The notes under the pieces are model-generated. The model was not told the DNA's origin. It searched no databases and saw only the letters and a list, made by a program, of their open reading frames with translations. DNA of 33,762 bases, from positions 1 to 33,762 of the forward strand of contig JAZLJR010000051.1 of assembly GCA_045617925.1 (NCBI GenBank), given 5' to 3'. A program made the translations under genes and the position numbers. The stretch comes from CALELF01 sp045617925. GTDB taxonomy: Bacteria > Synergistota > Synergistia > Synergistales > Synergistaceae. Below, one piece after another: positions 7,017 to 14,524 of this stretch. Every line of letters starts with the position of its first letter. Positions within the stretch are counted from its first letter, which is position 1.

Positions 7017-8351
7017 TTACCACTTTCCACCGCTGACTAGCAAAACAGTCAGTATTATTGGAGCTATAACTCTACAAATAAAAAGCCAAACAGGATAGAG
7101 CTTAAAGTCTATCTTGCCTTCATTTGTTAATTCATTTTTTGCACCCTTTGTCCATACCCAACCAACGAAGATGCAAATGCAGATTGCTGTTACTGGGATT
7201 AGCCAATTGTTTATGACAAAGTCCGCCGCGTCTAAAAATCCCTTGCCAAAAATTCTTGGGACAAGTGGTGTTTCTGCCAAGGCTGAAGGAACGCCTAGTG
7301 CAAAAACTAAAATTCCCATCACAATAGCAGACATTTTACGACTTAACTTCATTTGATCAATGCCATATGCAACAACAGATTCAAATAGCGCAATGGCAGA
7401 TGTAATTGCTGCGATGAAGAAAAGAACAAAGAAAGCGACAGCAAATATGTTCCCAAAAGGCATCTGTGCAAATACCCTAGGAAGTGTGATGAATGTAAGG
7501 CCTGGACCGGCGTTAGGCACAACACCAATTGCCATACAAGCCGGAAAAATTATAAGCCCAGCAAGAAAAGCAATTAGCGTGTCAAAAAACACAACTACTG
7601 GTGCAAGGTGTATAATTTTATCGTCTTTTCTAAGATAACTACCATATGTTACACCAACACCGGAAGCAAGTGACAGTGAGAAGAAAGCTTGTGCAGTAGC
7701 AGCAAGCATACCGTCTATTCCAAATTTGCTAAAATCTGGAACAAGGTAGAACTTCACACCTTCAATTGCACCTGGTAAAGAAAGAGATCTGGCAATCAAA
7801 ATGAGCAAGATGACCAAGAGTGCCGGCATAAGGATTTTGCATAATTTTTCTATCCCACTTGAAACACCCTTAATAGTTACAGCGACAGCAATCATCATAA
7901 TTATAAATTGAAGTGTTATGCACTTCCATGGATTGGTAACAAGAGAGCTGAAGATGTCCTCTGAGCCTCCATGGCAAACAGCGTCAATTAGTCCGGTGAA
8001 AGAATATTTTACATAATAAATTATCCAACCGGCTATAACAGAGTAGTAGGACAAGATAACAAATGCCGCTATGAAGCCAAACCAACCGACGATAGTCCAA
8101 GCTCCTCCGCCTAACTTTTTGAAAGAGCCAACATAATCACTCTTGCCAGCACGACCAATAGCCCATTCTGCAATAGCAATGGAGAGTCCAAAGGTAAAAA
8201 CGATAAATAAATAAAACAGAAAAAAAGCAGCTCCTCCGAATTTCCCTGTAATATATGGAAATCTCCAAATATTGCCAAGCCCTATCGCAGAACCTGCCAT
8301 TGACATGAGAAAACCAAAGCGGCTTCCCCATTGTTCTCTTTTTTCTTCCAT
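7017..8351 (-). CDS. NSS family Na+-dependent amino-acid transporter, copy 2
   Basis: This 444-residue transporter is highly similar along its whole length to the next gene downstream, including GSAIGLGNIWRFPY in TM1 and the shared C-terminal half with LIPKIFGKGFLDAAD-like sequence. The ATG encoding MEEKREQW is chosen by matching the paralog; the AAAAGGAG site is 12 nt upstream, slightly long. An in-frame TTG or ATG upstream would add 12 or so residues and cannot be excluded. It is the first gene of the probable NSS2-NSS1(-smpB) transcript. The two copies differ mainly in the segment around residues 125-150 and in some TM positions, which could give different substrate ranges. Confidence 0.9.
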   Translation of the reverse strand: MEEKREQWGSRFGFLMSMAGSAIGLGNIWRFPYITGKFGGAAFFLFYLFIVFTFGLSIAIAEWAIGRAGKSDYVGSFKKLGGGAWTIVGWFGFIAAFVILSYYSVIAGWIIYYVKYSFTGLIDAVCHGGSEDIFSSLVTNPWKCITLQFIIMMIAVAVTIKGVSSGIEKLCKILMPALLVILLILIARSLSLPGAIEGVKFYLVPDFSKFGIDGMLAATAQAFFSLSLASGVGVTYGSYLRKDDKIIHLAPVVVFFDTLIAFLAGLIIFPACMAIGVVPNAGPGLTFITLPRVFAQMPFGNIFAVAFFVLFFIAAITSAIALFESVVAYGIDQMKLSRKMSAIVMGILVFALGVPSALAETPLVPRIFGKGFLDAADFVINNWLIPVTAICICIFVGWVWTKGAKNELTNEGKIDFKLYPVWLFICRVIAPIILTVLLVSGGKW

Positions 8352-8416
8352 AAGTAATTCTAGCTCCTTTTGCGACAACATTATCAATGTATCAAAAAAT
8401 GTAACAAAACTTGTGC

Positions 8417-8425
8417 ATTATAACA
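8417..8425 (-). promoter_or_regulatory. Extended -10 element for the NSS pair
   Basis: The minus strand reads TGTTATAAT about 65 bp upstream of the start of NSS copy 2. No convincing -35 box is seen. Confidence 0.45.
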
Positions 8426-8456
8426 GAAATATACCATTTTGCATAGTTACATAAAA

Positions 8457-8486
8457 AGCGGAGTTAATCGTCTGATTAACTCCGCT
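8457..8486 (-). terminator. Terminator after the AGCS symporter gene
   Basis: A perfect 13-bp stem AGCGGAGTTAATC/GATTAACTCCGCT with a 4-nt loop is followed on the minus strand by TTTTT. Confidence 0.88.
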
Positions 8487-8512
8487 AAATTTTTTAGGTT
8501 TAGTCTTTTAGA

Positions 8513-9892
8513 TTAAAGCAATTCTCCTGTTTTTCTTTTTGCGTCAAAATCTTTTACAAGACTACGAATTTTTGCTGTAAGGAGAAGTAAGCAGATGAGG
8601 TTTGGAATCGCCATTAATCCATTCATTGTGTCTGCCAAATCCCAGTAATTGCCAAGCAATTCGCCACCGCCAATAGCACCACAGAGGATGAGGATAGCCC
8701 AAATAACCTTAAATATATTTATAACAAAATTGCTGTGTCCAAAGAGATACACCAATGCAGTTTCTGCATACCAATACCAGCCAAGTATTGTAGAGAGTGC
8801 AAAGAGCGAAATCGAAACAGAAAGAATATATACTCCAAGTTTTCCAAAAGCTGAATTAAAACCGGAAAGCACAAGTTGTGCGCCTGTGAGTTCTGGGTGG
8901 CTTGACAAAACACCAGTCAACAAAACAACAAGAGCGGACAAATTACAGATGACAATTGTGTCAACAAAGACTTCAAACAGTCCATAGAGCCCCTGACGAA
9001 CTGGGTGATCTGTTTGTGCTGTGCAGTGCACCATTGGTGCAGAACCGAGTCCTGCCTCGTTTGAAAAGACGCCACGAGCGATACCTTTTGTAATTGCAAC
9101 CTTAACACCCCAACCGGCAAGTGCGCCAGGCAAAGCCGCGTGGTCAGAGACAGCTGCTTTTAATGCTGTCATAACTGCAACTGGAATTGCGTCAAAATGT
9201 AAAAAGACGACGATGAATGCACCAATTATATAGAAGATAGCCATAAATGGAACAAGGTATGTTGTTACGTTTGCAATGCTCTTAATTCCACCCCAAACAA
9301 CTAGTGCAACTAGCAATGTGATTGCGATACCGGACCAAAGGTGTGGAATATTGAATCCCATGGACAAGCCCTCTGCAACAGAGTTTGACTGGACCATGTT
9401 TCCAATTCCAAATGAAGCAAGAATGGTAAAAATTGCAAATATACAAGCCAACCATTTCCAACCAAGTGCCTTTTCCAAGATGTGCATTGTGCCACCGCGG
9501 AAGTAACCATTCTTGTCTTGCTCTCTATAATGGACGGACAAAATAATTTCTGAAAATTTTGTTGTCATACCAAATATGGCTGACAAAACCATCCAAACGA
9601 GTGCACCAGGACCACCAAGGTGGAGAGCGGTTGCCACTCCTGCGATGTTACCGGTGCCGACTGTTGAGGCAAGCGCTGTAGCCATAGCAGCGAAGGAAGA
9701 AATGTTTCTCTCATTAGTGTTTTTCTTCCTAATGTTTCCAAGAACTTCTTTGAACATAAGTCCAAAGTAACGAATCTGTGGAAAACCAAGAAGTAACGTA
9801 AACCAGATACCTGTCCCAACGAGCAGTGCAAGCATCCAAGGCCCCCACACAAAACTGTTTAACTGCGAGTTAAAATTCCAAAACCATTCCAT
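8513..9892 (-). CDS. AGCS family alanine/glycine:cation symporter
   Basis: This 459-residue polytopic membrane protein belongs to the alanine or glycine:cation symporter family (AlsT/DagA/AgcS), which imports small neutral amino acids with Na+ or H+. The family signature is visible as ASTVGTGNIAGVATAL near residue 75, with further conserved stretches GGPGALVWM, VFSNEAGLGSAP and ALSTILGWYWY. Two in-frame ATGs exist 15 nt apart; the second (9892) is chosen because a GGGGAA site precedes it, and the first lies within that site. A strong promoter and an overlapping hairpin lie immediately upstream. It is a single-gene unit with its own terminator. Confidence 0.92.
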   Translation of the reverse strand: MEWFWNFNSQLNSFVWGPWMLALLVGTGIWFTLLLGFPQIRYFGLMFKEVLGNIRKKNTNERNISSFAAMATALASTVGTGNIAGVATALHLGGPGALVWMVLSAIFGMTTKFSEIILSVHYREQDKNGYFRGGTMHILEKALGWKWLACIFAIFTILASFGIGNMVQSNSVAEGLSMGFNIPHLWSGIAITLLVALVVWGGIKSIANVTTYLVPFMAIFYIIGAFIVVFLHFDAIPVAVMTALKAAVSDHAALPGALAGWGVKVAITKGIARGVFSNEAGLGSAPMVHCTAQTDHPVRQGLYGLFEVFVDTIVICNLSALVVLLTGVLSSHPELTGAQLVLSGFNSAFGKLGVYILSVSISLFALSTILGWYWYAETALVYLFGHSNFVINIFKVIWAILILCGAIGGGELLGNYWDLADTMNGLMAIPNLICLLLLTAKIRSLVKDFDAKRKTGELL

Positions 9893-9897
9893 AAAAA

Positions 9898-9928
9898 AAT
9901 TCCCCATTTCATTTTAGAATGGGGAATT
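9898..9928 (-). terminator. Hairpin plus T7 directly before the AGCS start codon
   Basis: An 11-bp stem AATTCCCCATT/AATGGGGAATT closes a 9-nt loop and is followed on the minus strand by T7 and then the start codon. It has the form of an intrinsic terminator for the upstream ABC operon. Its 5' arm overlaps the -10 box of the AGCS promoter, so transcripts begun at that promoter would not contain the 5' arm. Confidence 0.65.
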
Positions 9929-9954
9929 ATAGCAAAAAAAACATTTTGTGTAAA
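9926..9954 (-). promoter_or_regulatory. Promoter for the AGCS symporter gene
   Basis: TTTACA (-35) and TATAAT (-10) are 17 bp apart on the minus strand. The predicted transcription start is near 9919, giving a leader of under 30 nt. Confidence 0.75.
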
Positions 9955-10000
9955 GCCTTGGGCAAAATATGAAGGGGGAGGAGATAGTGGCCTGTATGTG

Positions 10001-10705
10001 CTAGAGGTGTTTTAAAATTTCATTTTTTATTTCAAGTGCCTTCATGGAATAGCTGTCGCGTTCCTCTGGTGTCAGGTGAACGGAGAATTTTTTTGTGATG
10101 GCCCCGTCTTTCATTATGTAAACGCTGTCAGCGATTCTCACAGCTTCGTCGAGGTTATGTGTGACGAATATGACACCCATTTCTGTTTCTTTCTTTATTC
10201 GCAAAAGCTCCTTTTGAAGCATTGCTCTTGTGAAGTAATCCAGTGCAGAAAACGGCTCGTCCATAAAAATCAGCTTGGGGCGAGAAATGAGCATACGGGC
10301 GAGTGCCACTCGGTGTGCCATACCACCGGACAAGTCAGAGGGAAAAGATGCCTCATGCCCAGTGAGAGCGACCAAATCTATAATGTTCTGTGTTTTTTGT
10401 TTGTTTATTTGTGAGCTTTCGAGCCCAAAGTTCACATTGTCCCAAACATTGAGCCATGGCATAAGTCTAGGCTCTTGAAAGACAAAACCTGCCTTTAACC
10501 CGTCTGAAAAGGTTACCTTGCCTGATGTTGGAGAGAGAAGCCCTGCCATAATGCGAAGCAAAACGGTTTTCCCCACTCCGCTACGTCCAAGGATTACGGA
10601 AATTTCTTTTTCTTCAAAAGAAGCGTTAACCCCTTTTAGGACAAGCGATTTTTTCCCGTCTGTTTCAAATGATTTTGTTAGATTTTCTACTGTGATTTGT
10701 GCCAT
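10001..10705 (-). CDS. ABC transporter ATP-binding protein (SsuB/TauB/NrtD-like)
   Basis: This 234-residue ATPase powers an importer of the nitrate/sulfonate/taurine family. Walker A GRSGVGKT is at 40-47, the Q-loop at Gln77 (VFQEPRLMPWLNV, a pattern typical of this subfamily), the signature LSGGM at 125-129, Walker B LIFMDEP at 145-151 and the switch histidine in VTHN at His183. The start has an AGGTAGGA site. It follows the permease gene with a 5-nt gap, so the two are one operon. No solute-binding protein gene is adjacent in this window, so the substrate is unknown. Confidence 0.93.
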   Translation of the reverse strand: MAQITVENLTKSFETDGKKSLVLKGVNASFEEKEISVILGRSGVGKTVLLRIMAGLLSPTSGKVTFSDGLKAGFVFQEPRLMPWLNVWDNVNFGLESSQINKQKTQNIIDLVALTGHEASFPSDLSGGMAHRVALARMLISRPKLIFMDEPFSALDYFTRAMLQKELLRIKKETEMGVIFVTHNLDEAVRIADSVYIMKDGAITKKFSVHLTPEERDSYSMKALEIKNEILKHL

Positions 10706-10710
10706 TTTTC

Positions 10711-11478
10711 CTACCTGTTCCTTGTAGCAAATTTTACAAGCTTTTGTGTCACGAAATCTGTTGTCACTCCGAGAACAGCAATCACTAGCACCCCTACTAT
10801 CACCTTGTCTGTTCGTGCCATTGCTCTAGCGTCCAAAATCATATATCCAATGCCTGATGTGGCTGCAATGAGTTCAGCGCTGATAATAGCGCGCCATGCA
10901 TAGCCAATCCCAAGGCAAAGTCCAAGCAGAATTTCTGGCAAAGCAGAAGGGAGCATAATCTTGAAGAAGATTTTTCTTTTAGAAAATCCAAAAATTTCTC
11001 CCACTTCTAGTAGTTTTCTGTCACAACAAAAGATACCGTGCTCAGTGTTCAAGAGGACGGGAAAAAGTGTGGCAAGCACGATGACGGTTATCTTTGGTGC
11101 TTCACCAATTCCAAGCCAAAGAATGAGCAGTGGAATGAGAGACAAGGGGGGAGTGTGACGAAGCACGGTCAAAATCCCTTGAAAATATGGGCGAAGAGCG
11201 GGGAGCATAACAGCAAGGAGAACAAGAAAAAATGTAATGCCACAGGAAATGCCAAAGCCGGTAAAAAGACGACGAAGGCTGACTGCTATGTTTGAAGCCA
11301 GCTCGCCACTTTGCAGGACTTCTATGAAGGTGTCAAGAACTTGAGCAGGACTTGGCAAAAGAAAAGGGCTAACGAATTCTCTAATTGTCATAAATTGCCA
11401 AAGGGCAAAAATCAGAGCAAAGATAAAAACCTGCTTAAAAAATATTTTTATTCCTTTTGTTTCTTTTTGTTTTTCCAA
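10711..11478 (-). CDS. ABC transporter permease (SsuC/TauC-like)
   Basis: This 255-residue inner-membrane protein has six or so hydrophobic segments and the binding-protein-dependent permease EAA-type loop, seen here as LEVGEIFGFSKRKIFFKIMLPSALPEI cut across residues 145-170, with the Gly in the expected place. PLSLIPLLILWLGIGEAPKI is typical of the SsuC/TauC/NrtB branch. The best start is TTG at 11478, with a TGAGG site 7 nt upstream. It is the first gene of the operon with the ATPase and has a good promoter. Confidence 0.9.
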   Translation of the reverse strand: MEKQKETKGIKIFFKQVFIFALIFALWQFMTIREFVSPFLLPSPAQVLDTFIEVLQSGELASNIAVSLRRLFTGFGISCGITFFLVLLAVMLPALRPYFQGILTVLRHTPPLSLIPLLILWLGIGEAPKITVIVLATLFPVLLNTEHGIFCCDRKLLEVGEIFGFSKRKIFFKIMLPSALPEILLGLCLGIGYAWRAIISAELIAATSGIGYMILDARAMARTDKVIVGVLVIAVLGVTTDFVTQKLVKFATRNR

Positions 11479-11530
11479 AACATTGCCTCACAAAAATCAA
11501 ATTTGAGTAATTAGTGCTAAAGCGATAAAA

Positions 11531-11559
11531 ATTCTAACACGCAAGAAATAAACAGTCAA
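11531..11559 (-). promoter_or_regulatory. Promoter for the ABC permease-ATPase operon
   Basis: TTGACT and TAGAAT are 17 bp apart on the minus strand, about 55 bp before the permease start. Confidence 0.7.
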
Positions 11560-11593
11560 ATTATTTGCTGTTTTAAGCAAAATTTGCCGGATT

Positions 11594-11698
11594 TTTTAGC
11601 CATAAACATAAAGAGCATAAAGGCGAGCGGTGCTCGCAAATTTCTTTTTGTCGGCGAAGCCGGCAACTCTATGTTCTCTATGTTCTCTATGGCTAAAA
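11594..11698. repeat. Palindromic repeat element, copy A
   Basis: The ~105-bp element is bounded by imperfect inverted ends (TTTTAGCCATAAA at the left; TCTCTATGGCTAAAA at the right). Inside are two small hairpins: GCGAGC-GGT-GCTCGC and GTCGGC-GAA-GCCGGC. Its right half, with ACTCTATGTTCTCTATGTTC, recurs almost exactly at 13345-13378 (copy B). The 356-bp gap 11479-11834 also holds the ABC operon promoter on the left and the autotransporter promoter on the right. Confidence 0.65.
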
Positions 11699-11755
11699 GC
11701 TTGGTGATTATGACAAAAAAATCGTGATTTTTCGTGATTATTTTTTATTTTCCTC

Positions 11756-11785
11756 TTGACAAAAGTGGCATGGGGGGGGGATAAT
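11756..11785 (+). promoter_or_regulatory. Autotransporter promoter with G9 tract in the spacer
   Basis: A perfect -35 TTGACA (11756-11761) and a -10 GATAAT (11780-11785) are 18 bp apart, and the spacer ends in nine consecutive G (11772-11780), the last shared with the -10 box. Loss of one G would bring the spacing to 17 bp. This is the arrangement of slipped-strand, phase-variable promoters. It lies 50 bp before the autotransporter start. Confidence 0.7.
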
Positions 11786-11834
11786 GCTGTTTATCGTTGG
11801 AAACAGTATAAAAATCTCACATTGAGGTGTGATT

Positions 11835-13112
11835 ATGAGAAGTAAATTGTTGCAAAATGGTCTCGTTAAGGGACTTTTGGTTGCTTTCGTCTGCTGTGTT
11901 CTGCTTGGCAGTGGGGTGTTTAGTGGAAAGGCTTTGGCTGGTGACCCTAGTGGTGGTAGTTATGAAGTTTTTAATAGAAACAATGGTAGTGTGCTAATGT
12001 ATTCAGGCCCCATAGAGACAATGCATGCAGGCATAACTTCATACATAAAGGAGACGTATAGTAGTGTAACCGATGAAGAGGCTTCACGAGATGCAACGGA
12101 GATAACAAATAAGGCAAAGGGCGTAACTACTGGTGTTACTACGGGGACAATGAGAACTTCTGGCCAGTTTATATTTCATGTCCACTGTATAAAATCCTAT
12201 CTTGACGATGCTGGTGGTGGTGAAACCCCATCAGCAGCGTCCCTCAAGGATTCCATTGTTGCCTTGAACACTGCATACCTCATGAGCATAAATAACCTCA
12301 CAAAACGTATGGGTGACCTGCGTGGTGGTGAAGCAAGCAATATCCCGTGGGTTCGTTTTTCAAGAAACAATAACACAATGGGTGCTACCGGCTACAATGG
12401 AAACACCTATCAAGTAGGTTACGATAGAGAAATAGCAAGAGACAAAAACTCTCGCCAGTTGCTCGGTATCTCCCTTGACATAAATGACGGCACAACAAAA
12501 TTGACAAACGGTAGTGGCAAGATGCAAGGTTTCTCCGTTGGTCTCTATTACACAAAGATTTATGAAAGCGGTCACTACTTTGACTTCATTTTCCGTCAGG
12601 GTCGCTTAAGCGATGATGTAAAGACATTCTACGCAGATGCAACAAACCCATATACAGCCTTTGACTACGACATAAACGCAACAACCCTTTCCGGTGAATA
12701 TGGTTATCGCTGGAAGCTAGGCAAGAGCGGTTTCTACCTTGAGCCACAGGCGGAGCTCATTTATGGTTACCTCAGCAGTGCAAACATCACAACAAACAAT
12801 AACGAGAGCTTAAAGCTCGAATCAAACAACAAGTTTATCTCACGCATGGGGCTAGCTTTTGGCAAGAGAAGAAATAACTTCAACTATTACGCTCGAGTCA
12901 GCCAGTTCCGTGACTGGGGAAGCGCAAAGTCCACTGTTATCCAAGACGGGACAGCTTCATCTGTTGACTTAGCTAAAAACTGGTGGGAAGTTTCCCTCGG
13001 TGGTGGCTGGCACATGAGCGACATTAGCTATTTCTATGCAGAAATATCCAAACAGTATAAGGATATTCAAAATAGTTTGAACTTTAATCTTGGGTTTAGA
13101 CTTAGCTTGTAA
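11835..13112 (+). CDS. Autotransporter-type outer-membrane beta-barrel protein with short passenger
   Basis: This 425-residue secreted protein starts with a basic N-terminus, a hydrophobic core (LLVAFVCCVLLGSGVF) and a likely signal peptidase site after ALA near residue 36. Residues about 37-165 form a short, polar, Ser/Thr/Gly-rich region. The last ~255 residues show the alternating aromatic strands of an autotransporter barrel (e.g. WVRFSRNNN, YQVGYDRE, GFSVGLYYTKI, YFDFIFRQGRL, GEYGYRWKLG, FYLEPQAELIYGY, SRMGLAFGKR), ending in the outer-membrane-type strand FNLGFRLSL. It marks the cell as diderm. The ATG at 11835 follows a GAGGTG site; an in-frame GTG 6 nt upstream overlaps that site. The passenger is too short for known adhesin or enzyme domains, so function is unknown. 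Confidence 0.82.
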   Translation: MRSKLLQNGLVKGLLVAFVCCVLLGSGVFSGKALAGDPSGGSYEVFNRNNGSVLMYSGPIETMHAGITSYIKETYSSVTDEEASRDATEITNKAKGVTTGVTTGTMRTSGQFIFHVHCIKSYLDDAGGGETPSAASLKDSIVALNTAYLMSINNLTKRMGDLRGGEASNIPWVRFSRNNNTMGATGYNGNTYQVGYDREIARDKNSRQLLGISLDINDGTTKLTNGSGKMQGFSVGLYYTKIYESGHYFDFIFRQGRLSDDVKTFYADATNPYTAFDYDINATTLSGEYGYRWKLGKSGFYLEPQAELIYGYLSSANITTNNNESLKLESNNKFISRMGLAFGKRRNNFNYYARVSQFRDWGSAKSTVIQDGTASSVDLAKNWWEVSLGGGWHMSDISYFYAEISKQYKDIQNSLNFNLGFRLSL

Positions 13113-13114
13113 AT

Positions 13115-13242
13115 AAAACGAGGATTATATACCTCATCTGCTTTGCGGTTTGGCACAAAAGGATGCTCGATGGACGGCTAGTCCGCCTTCGCTCCTTTTG
13201 CACCCAACCGCTTTGCATCTGAGGCATCTAATCCTCGTTTTT
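13115..13242. repeat. Long imperfect hairpin after the autotransporter gene
   Basis: The outer 13 bp are perfectly paired (AAAACGAGGATTA/TAATCCTCGTTTT), and most of the inner ~35 nt of each arm also pair (CCTCA...GCGGTT...CAAAAGGA), around a central hairpin GGAC-GGCTA-GTCC. It begins 3 nt after the stop codon and ends in T5, so it can act as the gene's terminator, but it is far larger than needed. The 343-bp gap 13113-13455 holds this element, repeat copy B and the eutP promoter. Confidence 0.7.
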
Positions 13243-13263
13243 AGTTGAATGTATCTCACCTTG

Positions 13264-13384
13264 TTTTGCCGAAAACGTCTAACACAAAGGCGAGAAGCTG
13301 TTGGCAAAGCCAACAACTTCTCGCTATTTTTTCTGTCAGCGAAACCGACAACTCTATGTCCTTTATGTTCTCTATGGCAAATAA
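13264..13384. repeat. Palindromic repeat element, copy B
   Basis: This shares with copy A the start AAAGGCGAG, a central hairpin closing in CTCGC, the segment TTTCTGTC-GCGAA-CC-GACAACTCTATGT, and the end TTATGTTCTCTATGGC. Its central hairpin is longer here: a 16-bp stem with one mismatch, GCGAGAAGCTGTTGGC/GCCAACAACTTCTCGC, around AAA. The hairpin tips differ between copies while the flanks are kept, typical of REP- or MITE-like elements. Confidence 0.62.
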
Positions 13385-13415
13385 AATAACTTTGTAACTA
13401 AAAATCAATAATTTG

Positions 13416-13424
13416 TGATAGAAT
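13416..13424 (+). promoter_or_regulatory. Extended -10 promoter for the eut operon
   Basis: TGATAGAAT, an extended -10 box, lies 32 bp before the eutP start. The -35 region is poor. The resulting leader would be only ~25 nt, too short to hold an attenuator, so eutPVW would be made before any antitermination control. Confidence 0.45.
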
Positions 13425-13455
13425 ACAAACATACTTTGGAATTTGAGGTGGCAAG

Positions 13456-13914
13456 ATGAGGCCTAGGAAAAATCGTGTAATGCTCGTTGGAACAACAACT
13501 AGTGGAAAAACTACACTGTGCCAACGCATTGCCAAAGACGATATGTCATACAGAAAAACACAGACTGTTAATGTTGTCGGTGGATTTTTGCTTGATACAC
13601 CTGGTGAATTTTTGGAAAAGGTGCATCGTCATTCGTATCTTTTAGTTTGCAGTTACGAAGTTGATATTGTCGTCTTTGTGCAAGACCCAACAAAGCCGTC
13701 TTCTCTCTTTCCGCCAAATTTTCACACACTTTTCCAACCCAAACCCTGCTATGGCATCATTACAAAAATTGACATAGCGACAAAGGAACAAATAGAAACT
13801 GCACGAAAGTATCTTCTCCTTGCCGGTTGCAAGGAAATTTTCTTGCTTAGTGCTGTTACAAATGAAGGAGTGCAGGAATTTTTAACTGCAATGGGGCATG
13901 GTGACGATGAATAA
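13456..13914 (+). CDS. eutP: EutP/PduV-type small GTPase-like protein
   Basis: This 152-residue P-loop protein is the first gene of the ethanolamine operon. Walker A GTTTSGKT is at 12-19, the G3-like DTPGE at 47-51, and a G4-like TKID at 103-106. EutP has been described as a GTPase-like or acetate-kinase-like protein associated with Eut/Pdu microcompartments; its exact role is not settled. Length is normal for the family. The ATG has a GAGGTGG ribosome binding site. Its 3' end overlaps the eutV start by 8 nt, showing translational coupling to the regulator genes. Confidence 0.92.
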   Translation: MRPRKNRVMLVGTTTSGKTTLCQRIAKDDMSYRKTQTVNVVGGFLLDTPGEFLEKVHRHSYLLVCSYEVDIVVFVQDPTKPSSLFPPNFHTLFQPKPCYGIITKIDIATKEQIETARKYLLLAGCKEIFLLSAVTNEGVQEFLTAMGHGDDE

Positions 13915-14524
13915 TTCTTCAAAGAAAAAAGAAAATAGAATAACTGTGGCAATCGTTGATGATGAGCCAATAACCAGAATGGATCTTCGTGAAATTTTGC
14001 AGGATGCCGGATATTTTGTGGTGGCAGAAGCTGCTGATGGGTTTGATGCAATAGAAATTTGCAAAAAACACCGTCCTGATGTTGTCATGCTTGACATAAA
14101 ATTACCGCATCTTGACGGGCTCACGGCTGCAAAGGCTATTATGAAAGATAATTTAGCGGATACGGTAATTATGCTCACAGCATACAGTGACAAAAATTTT
14201 ATAGACGAAGCAAAAGACACAGGGGTAGCTGGATATCTTGTAAAACCATTTGACGAGAGGTCTCTTATCCCTTCCATAGAAGTTTTGGTAGAGAGGTCTC
14301 GTGAATTTCAAAGAATGAGACGTGATGCAGAAAAAGCAGAACAGAAACTTCAGGAACGCACCATTGTGGAAAGAGCCAAGGGAGTTATCATGAAGGCTCG
14401 AGGAATTTCTGAGGATCAAGCCTATGTATATATCAGGACATTGAGTCAAAATAAATCGCTTCCAATGAAAGAAATTGCAGAATTGATATTATCAAGGAGT
14501 AATACTGTTCAATGGCAGGAGTAG
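13907..14524 (+). CDS. eutV: EutV: ANTAR-domain response regulator (antiterminator)
   Basis: This 205-residue regulator has an N-terminal receiver domain (acidic pair Asp18/Asp19, phosphoacceptor Asp63 in VVMLDIKLP, Thr91, Lys113), a helical linker (residues 125-145) and a C-terminal ANTAR RNA-binding domain with VERAKGVIMKARGISEDQAY. Known EutV proteins, when phosphorylated by EutW, bind paired hexaloop hairpins in mRNA leaders and prevent terminator formation. The start at 13907 is chosen over an in-frame ATG 9 nt upstream because of spacing from the GGGG/GGTG site; either is possible. It overlaps eutP and eutW at its two ends. A likely target hairpin pair lies between eutW and eutA. Confidence 0.94.
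   Translation: MNNSSKKKENRITVAIVDDEPITRMDLREILQDAGYFVVAEAADGFDAIEICKKHRPDVVMLDIKLPHLDGLTAAKAIMKDNLADTVIMLTAYSDKNFIDEAKDTGVAGYLVKPFDERSLIPSIEVLVERSREFQRMRRDAEKAEQKLQERTIVERAKGVIMKARGISEDQAYVYIRTLSQNKSLPMKEIAELILSRSNTVQWQE

Noticed and set aside
13134..13316. Minus-strand 60-codon frame after the autotransporter
   Set aside because: It lies entirely within the long hairpin and palindromic repeat and has no protein-like features.
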